This document shows, piece after piece, positions 47,700-60,000 of a DNA stretch of 64,000 nt. Both the position numbers and the translations under genes were made by a program. The notes under the pieces were generated by a model, which made no database searches, was not told where the DNA came from, and saw only the letters and a program-made list of their open reading frames with translations. Where the stretch lies: positions 47,811,648-47,875,647 of the forward strand of contig CM038221.1 of the NCBI GenBank assembly GCA_021442155.1, written 5' to 3'. Origin of the DNA: Cymbidium sinense (Eukaryota > Streptophyta > Magnoliopsida > Asparagales > Orchidaceae). Numbering within the stretch: position 1 is the stretch's first letter; every line of letters begins with the position of its first letter.

Positions 47700-48590
47700 C
47701 AAAATAAAATCATGTATCTATTAATTTAACTTAACTTTCATTTTAAAAGCATTTCTTTACCTTCATAATAAAAATTGAAGTTCAATTGATAATTATTAAT
47801 TTGATTGAAATTTTTTTTTGGTAGTTGTTATCAAGATCATGGGATTAAATCTTACCCATATATATTAAAATATAAAATATAAATAAAATTGATCCCATAC
47901 AAGCCCATATTAAAAAAAAATTTAATGATTTAACCCCAAATACTTAAACTTGTATGAATAACTCAAAAATTCTAGAAGAATGACGCTATATTACAATTCC
48001 CACTATTAAATTAAATTTGAAGTAGTTTTTTTAAACCATAAAAAAATGTTTGGATGTGAGAGAGTCATATTGATTTTGGCCAAAAAATGGCAAGCTATAA
48101 AATAAGAATAAAATAAAATACATTCATTGATTCGAAACTCATAAAACAAGAATAAATCAACAATTGAAGTGGTAAATAAAACCATTCATTAACATTTAAA
48201 ACATAAAATCTAACCAATGTGAATCAAGGATCAGAATACAATAATTTCAATAGATACATATCATCATACGAGCAATAATGTGCCAGTCATCAAATTTTGC
48301 TATGTGGGCAGCCAAAAAGTTTATACTCAAGGAACACATAACATGCAATAAAAAGGTTATTTCAAATCTCAATCGAATTAACGAAGAACAAGCAAAAAAC
48401 AAATCAAATGGCATGACATACCACAAATCAGATGGTAGGCAATCAGATAGCAGTAATAGAAAACTGTAGTCTTCATTAGGTTTAAAGCATAAGCTTTCTA
48501 AGATGTTTATTATATCTATTATATGTATAAGTTTACCACCCAAATGTTTCCAAGAAAAAAATTTTTGTAGTCATAGTCAAGCTTTTCTCC
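47700..48590. other. AT-rich spacer of the duplicated unit
   Basis: No recognised gene. Minus-strand open stretch 48543-48247 lies just past the C-terminal piece of the SKIP14-like gene and is probably its 3' flank. The counterpart in unit 2 is 56300-57180. Confidence 0.4.
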
Positions 48591-51440
48591 TCTAGTGTTT
48601 CAAGATCTTTGGAGGAGCAATTCACACAAGCTATACAAATATTGTCCAATAAAAATATTTCTATGTACTAATAGTTTTCAATGCACCTATCACATTTTGC
48701 ACACCTTTCTATGTAGGCACAGCACACCCTACAATGGTCTAGCCCTTTGCTCCAGTAATTTTTAGATGGAGAATCTTATATAAGTCTATAATTTTTATGA
48801 TGAGGAAATATTTTGATATAATTATAAATATTATTTTCAACTAATAAACATGATGTACTATCATGAAAGAAGCGCAATTTGTGAGCTTTTGTGAGGAGAG
48901 GCTTGTCAATTCTTCAAGGTCTTGTACGGAGCCAATGAAAAGATTAACAAGTTTTAGGCTGTTGATTCTTAACATTCCTAAAAGTTCAAAAGTCTTGAGG
49001 TTGTTGATGAGTCCATCATCAATATGTCTTATACACCAAGGCATGTTTAATTGTACGATCAAAAGCTATGAAAATTAAAACATTTTCCAATAGTAATAAT
49101 TGATGATATATATGGATATTTGAGAGAATTAAATTATAAATACACACACAATGCATATGCAAGAAAGTGAATCCAAATCTTATTTGTTGAAAATCTAAGC
49201 TCTTAACTACTAGTCTAAGGTGCCTTGAACCTAAATGATATATTCTCATTTCATTAGGTTAAGTTACACCAAAAGGAATGCAGAGCTAAAAGGAAAAATA
49301 TAGTAGATCCACACATCATGAGAAATGATTTTGTAGATGATGCAGTAAAAAAATAAATTTACTAATCTGTAGGTCATATTTGAGAATTCTCTGCCCACAC
49401 AATGGAAATCCACTATGCATTCAATGCATAGTGAGTATTATAAATGAACTTAACTTTACACCCATTATATGCATGCATTTCTTCAATGAATGATGCTTGA
49501 GTTCACATCTATTGGCATATATTCTCATTTCATTAGGTTAAGTTACACCAAAAGGAAATGTAAAAGTAGAGCTAGAAGGAAAAATATAGTAGATCCACAA
49601 ATCACGAGAAATGATTTTGTAGATGATGCAGTAAACAAATAAATTTGCTAATCTGCATGTCATATTTGAAAATTCTTTGCCCGCTGTGGAAATCCACTAT
49701 GCATTCAATGCATAGTGAGTATTAAATAAACTTAACCTTACACCCATTCTATGCATGTATTTCTTCAATGAATAATGCTTGAGTTCACATTTTTTTGGCA
49801 TTATTATATGATTTTTAATTAAAGAGAAATTTCATAAATTGATCAAGTAAAGCAGTTCAATAGATTGGCATAAGTAATACATTTTTGGCTATGTGCAAAA
49901 ATAGTCTTTATATTAAATCATTTCATGCATAGCATGTATAGTTAGTTATACAATAACACTTCTAAGCAGCAACAATAAAATGGGGCATATATAATTATAA
50001 TGTTTTGGTACGTATATATGCACCAATTAAGATAATAGAATCACAAACAATTTACTTACTTATTAAAGCAAAAAGTGAAGAAATTTGAATAATGAATCCA
50101 TAAGTACATTATAAATTAGAAATATGAGATGAATCTCTATTTAAAGATAATTAGTTATACTCAAAATCTTCCATAAACCACACCGGTCTATTTGGGGCTG
50201 CTACAATGAAAATGTTATAATATAATTGCTACAAAAAAGTTGTAGTGGATATTACAAATTCTTTTTTATTTTAAAAAAGTCAAACCTTAGCTCTTTGGTA
50301 GCCACCACTTTTTTATAAGTCAGATTAGAAAATGCAGCTTTTTCACTGTAGTTTTTCTACATTCTACTTGAAACTATCTCTTATAATAACCTTTTTTTAG
50401 TAGGGAATTGCTATCCAGTACTCTCTTCAAATCATCAAATGTGATGTTTGAGCACTGCACCAAAATTAAACACTATAGGTTCCCCGTCTCAATTGGTAGA
50501 GATCATCATCAGTTATCTTTGCGCCTAGCAAAAAATCAATGTGCATGTATCTCCATAACGAGGAATTGTTCTTAATGACCGAGCATAATAACTTGAACAG
50601 ACTTTGAATTGAAAGAAGATCCTGAACACCCAAATATCCGGATAAGAGTAATACCTCATGCGTGTTCATATCTCCATCAGGATGGTCAGCATCTCTTCCT
50701 ATCTGTATGTATAATCTCTTCAACATCTTCGCAAGCTTTAAAATGTCTATCTCCAGTGGCATCAAAAACAGAACCAGAAAGACCCCTACTTGAAACGAAA
50801 ACTAAAACCTCATTCATATATTCAAAAGCTCCAAAACATTCATCTACAATCATAATAAGAACTAACTTTTAGAAGTCACTACATGAAGATGAAACCGCTT
50901 CTACAGCTCCAAATTTCTAAAAATTTCCTTCATCAGTGACATCGAGAGTTGGTCTTGAGATCCCCACCTTCATCACTGACATCTCCAATCAACAGTAGAA
51001 TTTACAAACGTAGACAAAACTAGCTTGTCTCGATAATAACCGAATGCCTTGATTACATCCAATCGCTTTTAATTAGACATTCTCTTGCCGATATCAATTT
51101 CGACGTCATGTTCATTCCAAATGGATCAAGAGGCAAGAGATCTATGATATCACATGAAGCTGTTCATTTTGACACCATCTTCAACTCTTCCACAATCTTG
51201 ATTTGGGAGTCATAAATCTTCATCTCTTATATAATCTAGAAAAGGATCACCATAACTCACCCCATAATCATCAGGATTATATCTAATCCCTTCTGCACTT
51301 GCTACATTTTTACATACCTAGTTCATCTCAAATGGATCATCAAGCAAGAGATATATAGGATCACATAAAGCATTCATGTCACTAGTCTCCACCTCCTCCA
51401 CAACCTCCAGAACCTTGGAAATCATTGATCAGTATATTTA
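48590..51440 (-). pseudogene. SKIP14-like F-box gene, broken, unit 1
   Basis: SKIP14-type F-box proteins pair with SKP1/ASK in SCF ubiquitin ligases. Read on the minus strand in family order: CDPIYLLLDDPFEMN near 51390-51340 and a second version, CDIIDLLPLDPFGMNM, near 51160-51105 (the conserved DLLPxDPFGM start, apparently duplicated); AFGYYRDKLVLS near 51050; F-box in 50765-50466 (YLGVQDLLSIQSLFKLLCSV, SSLWRYMHIDFLLGAKITDD); leucine-rich part 49062-48841 (DGLINNLKTFELLGMLRIN, DLEELTS); Cys-rich C-terminus near 48750-48600 (LDHCRVCCAYIERCAKCDRC). A stop follows CIENY in the C-terminal part and the N-terminal pieces are in different frames, so this copy is not expected to be functional. The gap 50465-49070 may be an intron and holds a 279-bp direct duplication. 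Confidence 0.7.
49239..49797. repeat. 279-bp direct duplication with a 23-nt palindrome in each half, unit 1
   Basis: Two tandem copies start at 49239 and 49518. Each contains CACTATGCATT-C-AATGCATAGTG, an 11-bp perfect inverted repeat around one base, at 49411-49433 and 49695-49717. The same arrangement occurs in unit 2 (57992-58014 and 58273-58295). Confidence 0.85.
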
Positions 51441-54025
51441 ACCAATTCTACAAGTGTAAGTATTTATCACTCTCACACATCATCGTGATGGATCAACTGA
51501 TGACACTCAGTAAGAAGTGAAATTTCAAACAACTAGTTTTATATGTTTTAGAATGCTAAACTTTTTTAAAAATAATGCATTTTGAAAAGATGAAAAAATG
51601 CAATAGTTCACAACAGCATATATGATTAATACCCAAAGATTCCCAAAACATGTGAGAGAAAAATAGCATCCATCAAATCACCTTGCCCTTTCCAAATCTC
51701 TTCTATAGTTTTAAAGTATTCATATCAATTATTTCAAATGATTTTAATAAGAACAAATGCTTTTATAACTTAAGGAGATAACAACATGGAACATGTTAAC
51801 ATTGCCCTAATGTTCATCTAAAAGATAACACCAACCATGGAAAGCAAAAAACAAGTTCATGAGAATCAAATCCATAAGAAACAAAATTCATTAACAAAAA
51901 AAAAATATAAAATTAAAATACTACAATCATGTTAAGAAACCAAAACAATCGATTTGAAGCATTGGCTGGTTTCCCTCTTCGTGCAACCACCATAACTACT
52001 TTAAGAACTTATAACACTCCATCCATATAATCCACTTGACAAGAAGCAAAATGAACAAAAAAAAACTGACTAGGTGATATTTAGTATTAAAATATTTTAG
52101 AAATTTGAAATTAAAAGAAGAAAAATCATCAAAATGAATTATAATTTAAAAACCATTATTAAAGGTCAATATGCACGATACATTAAATACTACAAATTAA
52201 CCTTCATGATCGTAACACATGTTAGGGGAAAAAATACTAAAGTAGGATTGCAAAAGGCATTGGAAATATCAAGAGGTAAAATATGAAAACCAAGTAAAAA
52301 AAATAACAATCTAATTTGAAAAGAATTTAAGAATATAATGCAATCATGAGGATAAAAAAAATTTGGTTCAGATAATTACCAATTTTTCTTCTTTCATAGG
52401 ACAAACAACCTTAAACTTACGATATTTTATTTATATAATCTAGTTGAAAGGAACAAACAAACGTTGCAAAATACATAAAAACACTAAATAAGTAGATTCT
52501 TGGTGCAAATAAAATTATTAGAATTTCTAAAAAATAATCCTCATAATTTACAGACCATTTGAGGAATTATTGATACGCGAAACATATCAAATGCTAGAAA
52601 ATACACAAATTGATCGCAATACCAATGTGAAGAAAAATCAATGAAAAGAGTTGAAAATAAAAGGGAATTGGAATATCAAAAGCGCAATCTCGGCAGGATT
52701 ACCCTCTTGCATGATTTTGTCACTCACCAATCACCATTCCTCTCTAGCGACTTTCTTCCCCACATCAAACCCCTTAATCAAGAAACCACCATGCCCTTCC
52801 CCTCCACCTTTTTCTGATTCTAAATTTTACATAAAAAATCACCTGAGCATTTGGAGATTCTGTCATAACTGCCAAAAAAAAAAAAAAAAAAAAAATCTAG
52901 ATGGAGAGAGGTTAGTGCATATGATTGTCGGAGATGATCGATATAACGGTCAGATCTGTTTGTCGAAGAAAAGAGAAGGCCTCTACATGGGCATAAATAG
53001 AACGATGCAAAAAATTCAAATTGGAAGAAGGGGATGAGAAGAGAGATATTCGTTTGGTTTTTTCATCAAAAGCTTTTAAAGATTTTTAAAAAACTATTTC
53101 TTTTTTACTTTTGAAAAGAGCTAAAACGAACTTTCAAATGAAATAGCTAAACGTAGTTCAAAAACACACTATTCAAACCGGTATTTAGTAGGAACAAGTG
53201 GAGCGGAGCGGCTGCTGGGAGAGAAATGGTGAGATGGAAAATTTTGAACTTAAAATTTCAAAATTTATTTAATTAGAAGTATTAGAAATATAAAAGAAAT
53301 TAAACACTGCGATTGCTATATTCTTTATATTACAAAAAACAAGAGTTTTAACATTTTAGAAAATTAATTGAAAAATAAAAAAATATAAATTGATTTTTTA
53401 AGGAATTTAAAATCCCTCTTTTATATAGTTTTTAATTTAAAATTCAAATGATTTAGAAAAATTCAAAATGCACCACAAGAAGCCCATCCCCTCATGATAC
53501 AACCCACTGCTCATTAGCCTCGTTGGGCTGCTAATATTCAAATGTGCCATGGCTACTTATCCTCTCTAATGATCTCTTCCGCCGATTATGCCATAACAAT
53601 CACTTACTCTTGCATCAATTATGGAACGAAATAAGTTGTGAAAGGGTTGAGAAAGCAAAACAACATTGATGTTTCCTAGTCCGATTATAAGAAATATTTT
53701 GATCGAATTTTTCATTAAGATAGTTTTAAATTTATTGAATTTATTTTAATAAAAGATGATATAAATTTTAATTGATTAGTCATTAATTATCTAATTTTAA
53801 AATAAATTTACTAATTATGAGATCAATACTGATCAATTTTTATTTTTTATATGACGATAAATAATTATAATAAATTTAATAGTTTTAATATACAATTTTT
53901 TTTTTCATGTGAGAGTTAGATTATTTTCAGCCTAAAATGATAAAGCTTTAAATTAAAATAAAATAAAAAATCATTGTTCCAAAACTCAAAAAATAAGAAT
54001 AAATCAATAATTTAAATGAGAGAAA
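51441..54025. other. Spacer upstream of the SKIP14-like gene, unit 1
   Basis: AT-rich. The 128-codon + strand open stretch 52651-53037 includes a poly-Lys run from a poly-A tract and is cut to 60 codons in unit 2 by a one-base difference, so it is not taken as a gene. The minus strand could hold the promoter of the F-box gene. Confidence 0.4.
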
Positions 54026-54039
54026 GTTGAAGAAGATGT

Positions 54040-56290
54040 AGAGGTATTGACTGATTGGGTATTAGGAGCAGAAGTAAGGGTGGAATTCTCTTGAAAAGTA
54101 GATTTGAAAAATTAGTCACTGCATTAGGGAGAAGCACTGCTAGCTGTAGTGGGCATAGTTATCCCTGAGACAGGATTCATATTCTTGCTCCTACCTCTGT
54201 TCGAGGAATGGGAAGGCTGAGAAGTATGATTAGCATAAGCATAACAAGAATTAAAATTGTGAGAAAATGAGCCACATCCAGAATATTTAAGAGGTTTTCA
54301 ATCATAAATGATAATGAGAGAAATTCATTTCCCATGATGCTGATAATAACTTCAGCTAGAAGGGATGAGTTTTCATCTATTTGGACATAAATCCTCATAA
54401 ATGTAAGCTTGGATCTATTATCCGTAAGAGAATCAACAGCAAGAAAAATACTAATCTTGCTCACTGTTTTTGAGATTCTTGAAGGATTCTAGCAGCACAG
54501 AGGGAGATCTTTGATTTTATCCACAAAGGAATTGATGAAGTTCCATTTTCACAAGCAGAAAACTTGGTCTCTACCTCTTGAAGATAAATAGCTTGCCAAA
54601 GAAGAACCAAGAGCTACCCACCCAACGCCATCTCGAAATCCTCTACCTTTAAAGACTTAAATAAGAAGAAACCTTCGTTCAAGGAGAGAAGGGTGAGAGA
54701 CAAGGGGGTGTTTGGCAACGGATTGGATTTATTTCAAGTAGGATTTACTAACCATATCCGATTTAGTAAATCTTGAAATGTAAATTTGTTTTTGAATGAT
54801 TTATTAAATGCTAAATCCAGGAAAGATGTTTGATAAGTTATTTGAGATTTAAATCGTTATAATTAAATAATATTTTTTTAAAGAATAAAAATATTAATAA
54901 AAAACAATCTAATATTAAAATTAAAATTTATCATTTAACAAAAAATATCATCTTCATTATAAAATATAAATAAATATTAGATCACAAATATCATGTTCAT
55001 AAATATCATGTTTTATTAAAATTTATCACTACAATTTACATCATGTTGAAACAAAATCGCATAAAATTTGTTGATCAACAAAGATAATCTATCAAACCCT
55101 AATCAACAATTTTGTGACAACAGTTCTCAAAATGATGAATGATGAACATGAAAAGCTCAAGTCAAATGACTGACAAATCCCAAATAATAAGGTTTCTCAT
55201 TCCACAAAACATGAATAAAAAATCCATACCTCACCGAGCCTCCTTGCTCGTGAAACGAACCCCTAACTCAAGAAGGAACCACGAATTCACCATTTCAGGG
55301 GAATCTTCTCCCACTCTGAACCAAACAACGCTGACCGGAGCTTGATCAAGCTCTGGCTGATCTTTTGAAGAGACTACTTAAGAAGAGTACCGCCACAATA
55401 GAGCTTCCAAACCCGGGAGCTCGAAGAAGGACTTCGACTGACTGACGTAAGATCAAGCTCCGCGACGCAGCGGCACGAGAGAATTGTGAAGCAAAGAACG
55501 AGCGGAGGACAACCAACCAACAGCCAGTGTCCTACAAAACCCGACTTGTCGGAGAAGAAGCGATTCCGGCGTGTTTTGCGGACAACCGATTCCCATTATT
55601 CGAGGTCATTGATCTCTAACTTAAATCTCAATCAATAAATCCGGATTTATCCCGATTCGGATTTACAATTTATAAAGACGACGGAAAATCTAAGGTGTTT
55701 GGTAGGATTTATTTATTTGGCTAAATCCTAGTAAATCGTTGCCAAACACCCTTTGAGCTTCAAATTTTGTTGACCAAGTTTAGCAAACTACATAATACGG
55801 ACTTTTCCCAATCAAGTAACACATCGGACAAAGATCCTAGCCTTTGGCTCCAACAAGGACTTCCTCTTCAGAGAAATTAACAAATCCATCAGCATGCGGA
55901 ACAAAAGAAAAAAGAAAATCCAAGAAAATGGCAACTCAAGTAGCAAAGAGATTCTTCCAGTTAGCATAAGAAAAAGAATGGGGAATGGACCAATAAGAGA
56001 AAAAAATTCAGAAGAAGAGGATGAGGAAGCTAGAAGAGGAAAATCAGAGGAAGTTGAAATGGAGGAAAAAGAAGTAAGCTAAGAAAAAGAAGAAGAAAAG
56101 GAGGACACGATGAGAAAAAAAATGAAAAAAAATGAAAAAAAAAAAAAAACAGGACAACGAGGAGGAAAGGAGAAAGGGAAGAGAAAACCAAACATCAACT
56201 TCTCTGGCAAAAGCTGGAAGAGGGAGGAGAGAGAGAAAGGAAGGCAACGTCATCTCCGGAAACCCTAGTGGAGCATCAAAAACCCCGACC
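54040..56290 (-). pseudogene. L1 ORF1 remnant and leader, unit 2 (split by the hAT-like element)
   Basis: The 95-codon stretch 54464-54177 is identical to that of unit 1. The ORF1 N-terminal region and L1 leader follow at 55756-56290 beyond the hAT-like element. The same frame changes as in unit 1 show that it was already broken before duplication. Confidence 0.65.
54701..55755. mobile_element. hAT-like non-autonomous element, about 1.05 kb, unit 2
   Basis: Left end CAAGGGGGTGTTTGGCAACG, right end in reverse complement CAAAGGGTGTTTGGCAACG. Subterminal words (GGATTTATTT, TTTAGTAAATC, AATCCGGATTTA) repeat in both orientations near both ends. The interior (55080-55560) is GC-richer with a 68-codon open stretch of no known family. 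Unit 1 has no element at the matching point (46905/46906), though the bases CCCTTTG equal to the right end remain there. No clear 8-bp target duplication. Family placement rests on the end sequence only. Confidence 0.65.
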
Positions 56291-57179
56291 ATATGATCTT
56301 CTTTTCAAAATAAAATCATGTATCTATTAATTTAATTTAACTTTCATTTTAAAAGCATTTCTTTACCTTCATAATAAAAATTGAAGTTCAATTGATAATT
56401 ATTAATTTGATTGAAATTTTTTTTTGGTAGTTGTTATCAAGATCATGGGATTAAATCTTACCCATATATATTGAAATATAAAATATAAATAAAATTGATC
56501 CCATACAAGCCCATATTAAAAAAAATTTTAATGATTTAACCCCAAATACTTAAACTTGTATGAATAACTCAAAAATTCTAGAAGAATGACGCTACATTAC
56601 AATTCCCACTATTAAATTAAATTTGAAGTAGTTTTTTTAAACCATAAAAAAATGTTTGGATGTGAGAGTCATATTGATTTTGGCCAAAAATGGCAAGCTA
56701 TAAAATAAGAATAAAATAAAATACATTCATTGATTCGAAACTCATAAAACAAGAATAAATCAACAATTGAAGTGGTAAATAAAACCATTCATTAACATTT
56801 AAAACATAAAATCTAACCAATGTGAATCAAGGATCAAAATACAATAATTTCAATAGATATATATCATCATACGAAAATAATGTCATCAAATTTTGCTATG
56901 GCAGCCAAAAGTTTATACTCAAGGAACACATAACATGCAATAAAAGGTTATTTCAAATCTCAATCGAATTAACGAAGAACAAGCAAAAAACAAATCAAAT
57001 GGCATGACATACCACAAATCAGATGGTAGGCAATCAGATAGCAGTAATAGAAAACTGTAGTCTTCATCAGGTTTAAAGCATAAGCTTTCTAAGATGTTTA
57101 TTATATCTATTATATGTATAAGTTTACCACCCAAATGTTTCCAAGAAAAAAATTTTTGTAGTCATAGTCAAGCTTTTCT

Positions 57180-60000
57180 CCTCTAGTGTTTCAAGATCTT
57201 TGAGGAGCAATTCAAACAAGCTATACAAATATTGTCCAATAAAAATATTTCTATGTACTAATAGTTTTCAATGCACCTATCACATTTTGCACACCTTTCT
57301 ATGTAGGCACAGCACGCCCTACAATGGTCTAGCCCTTTGCCAAGTAATTTTAGATGGAGAATCTTATATAAGTCTATAATTTTTATGATGAGGAAATATT
57401 TTGATATAATTATAAATATTATTTTCAACTAATAAACATGATGTACTATCATGAAAGAAGCGCAATTTGTGAGCTTTTGTGAGGAGAGGCTTGTCAATTC
57501 TTCAAGGTCTTGTACGGAGCCAATGAAAAGATTAACAAGTTTTAGGCTGTTGATTCTTAACATTCTAAAGTTCAAAAGTCTTGAGGTTGTTGATGAGTCC
57601 ATCATCAATATGTCTTATACACCAAGGCATGTTTAATTGCGATCAAAAGCTATGAAAATTAAAACATTTTCCAATAGTAATAATTGATGATATATATGGA
57701 TATTTGAGAGAATTAAATTATAAATACACACACACAATGCATATGCAAGAAAGTGAATCCAAATCTTATTTGTTGAAAATCTAAGCTCTTAACTACTAGT
57801 CTAAGGTGCCTTGAACCTAAATGATATATTCTCATTTCATTAGGTTAAGTTACATCAAAGGAATCAGCTAAAAGGAAAAATATAGTAGATCCACACATCA
57901 TGAAAATGATTTTGTAGATGATGCAGTAAAAAAATAAATTTACTAATCTGTAGGTCATATTTGAGAATTCTCTGCCCACACAATGGAAATCCACTATGCA
58001 TTCAATGCATAGTGAGTATTATAAATGAACTTAACTTTACACCCATTATATGCATGCATTTCTTCAATGAATGATGCTTGAGTTCACATCTATTGGCATA
58101 TATTCTCATTTCATTAGGTTACAAAAAAAAAGGAAATGGAAAAGTAGCTAGAAGGAAAAATATAGTAGATCCACAAATCACGAGAAATGATTTTGTAGAT
58201 GATGCAGTAAACAAATAAATTTGCTAATCTGCATGTCATATTTGAAAATTCTTTGCCCGCACAATGGAAATCCACTATGCATTCAATGCATAGTGAGTAT
58301 TATAAATAAACTTAACCTTACACCCATTCTATGCATGTATTTCTTCAATGAATAATGCTTGAGTTCACATTTTTTTGGCATTATTATATGATTTTTAATT
58401 AAAGAGAAATTTCATAAATTGATCAAGTAAAGCAGTTCAATAGATTGGCATAAGTAATACATTTTTTGGCTATGTGCAAAAATAGTCTTTATATTAAATC
58501 ATTTCATGCATAGCATGTATATTTAGTTATACAATAACACTTCTAAGCAGCAACAATAAAATGGGGCATATATAATTATAATGTTTTGGTACGTATATAT
58601 GCACCAATTAAGATAATAGAATCACAAACAATTGCCTTACTTATTCGCCAAGCAAAAAAGTGAAGAAATTTGAATAATGAATCCATAAGTACATTATAAA
58701 TTAGAAATATGAGATGAATCTCTATTTAAAGATAATTAGTTATACTCAAAATCTTCCATAAACCACACTAGTCTATTTTGCTACAACGATGAAAATGTTA
58801 TAATATAATTGCTACAAAAAGTTGTAGTGGATATTACAAATTTTTTTTATTTTAAAAGTCAAACCTTAGCTCTTTGGTAGCCACCACTTTTTTATAAGTC
58901 GAGAAAATGCACTTTTCAATGTAGTTTTCTACATTCTACTTGAAACTATCTCTTATAATAACCTTTTTTTAGTAGGGAATTGCTATCCAGTACTCTCTTC
59001 AAATCATCAAATGTGATGTTTGAGCACTGCACCAAAATTAAACACTATAGGTTCCCTTAAGTCCTCTATGTCAATTGGTAGAGATCATCATCAGTTATCT
59101 TTGCGCCTAGCAAAAAATCAATGTGCATGTATCTCCATAACGAGGAATTGTTCTTAACTAACCGAGCATAATAACTTGAACAGACTTTGAATTGAAAGAA
59201 GATCCTGAACACCCAAATATCCAACGGATAAGAGTAATACCTCATGCAGGCAGTTCATATCTCCATCAGAATGGTTAGCATCTCTTCCTATCTGTATGTA
59301 TAATCTCTTCAACATCTTCGCAAGCTTTAAAATGTCTATCTCCAGTGGCATCAAAAACAGAACCAGAAAGACCCCTACTTGAAACGAAAACTAAAACCTC
59401 ATTCGTATCTTCAAAAGCTCCAAAACATTCATCTACAATCACAATAAGAACTAACTTTTAGAAGTCACTACATGAAGATGAAACCGCTTCTCCCAAATTT
59501 CTAAAATTTCCTTCATCGTGACATCGAGTTGGTCTTGAGATCCCCACCTTCATCACTGACATCTCCAGTCAACAGTAGAATTTACAAACGTAGACAAAAC
59601 TAGCTTGTCTCGATAATAACTTGAATCGCCAGTTCTACATCCAATCCTGCTTTTAATTATAGACATTCTCTTGCCATATCAATTTATCATGTTCATTCCA
59701 AATGGATCGGTAGGCAAGAGATCTATGATATCACATGAACTGTTCATTTTGACACCATCTTCAACTCTTCCACAATCTTCAGAAATTTGGGAGTCATAAA
59801 TCTTCATCTCTTATATAATCTCTAGAAAAGGATCACCATAACTCACCCCATAATCATCAGGATTATATCTAATCCCTTCTGCACTTGCTACATTTTTACA
59901 TACCTAGTTCATCTCAAATGGATCATCAAGCAAGAGATATATAGGATCACATAAAGCATTCATGTCGACCTAGTCTCCACCTCCTCCACAACCTCCAGAA
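57180..60000 (-). pseudogene. SKIP14-like F-box gene, broken, unit 2
   Basis: Same parts as in unit 1. Cys-rich end at about 57340-57190, leucine-rich part near 57640-57450, F-box region 59354-59000 (HEVLLLSVGYLGVQDLLSI), and N-terminal pieces at about 59990-59640. Extra small gaps break the F-box frame after KLLCSV, where unit 1 is still open, and alter the LLPxDPFGM piece (AATGGATCGGTAGGC against AATGGATCAAGAGGC). Confidence 0.65.
57838..58378. repeat. Direct duplication with palindromes, unit 2 counterpart
   Basis: Counterpart of 49239-49797. Both palindromes are preserved exactly (57992-58014, 58273-58295) although neighbouring bases carry several gaps. Confidence 0.8.

Larger units (their letters stand above)
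46234..54025. repeat. Tandem segmental duplication, unit 1 (7.8 kb)
   Basis: From GTTGAAGAAGATGTAGAGG at 46234 the sequence recurs head to tail at 54026 and 62588. Unit 1 content: L1 ORF1 remnant and 5' leader, SINE-like insertion (47373-47582), spacer, broken SKIP14-like gene (51440-48590), spacer with a 128-codon open stretch (52651-53037) of no known family. Its left edge lies inside the L1. Confidence 0.93.

Noticed and set aside
52651..53037. 128-codon + strand frame
   Set aside because: Contains a poly-Lys run from poly-A and is cut short in the duplicate unit by a one-base difference; no family recognised.
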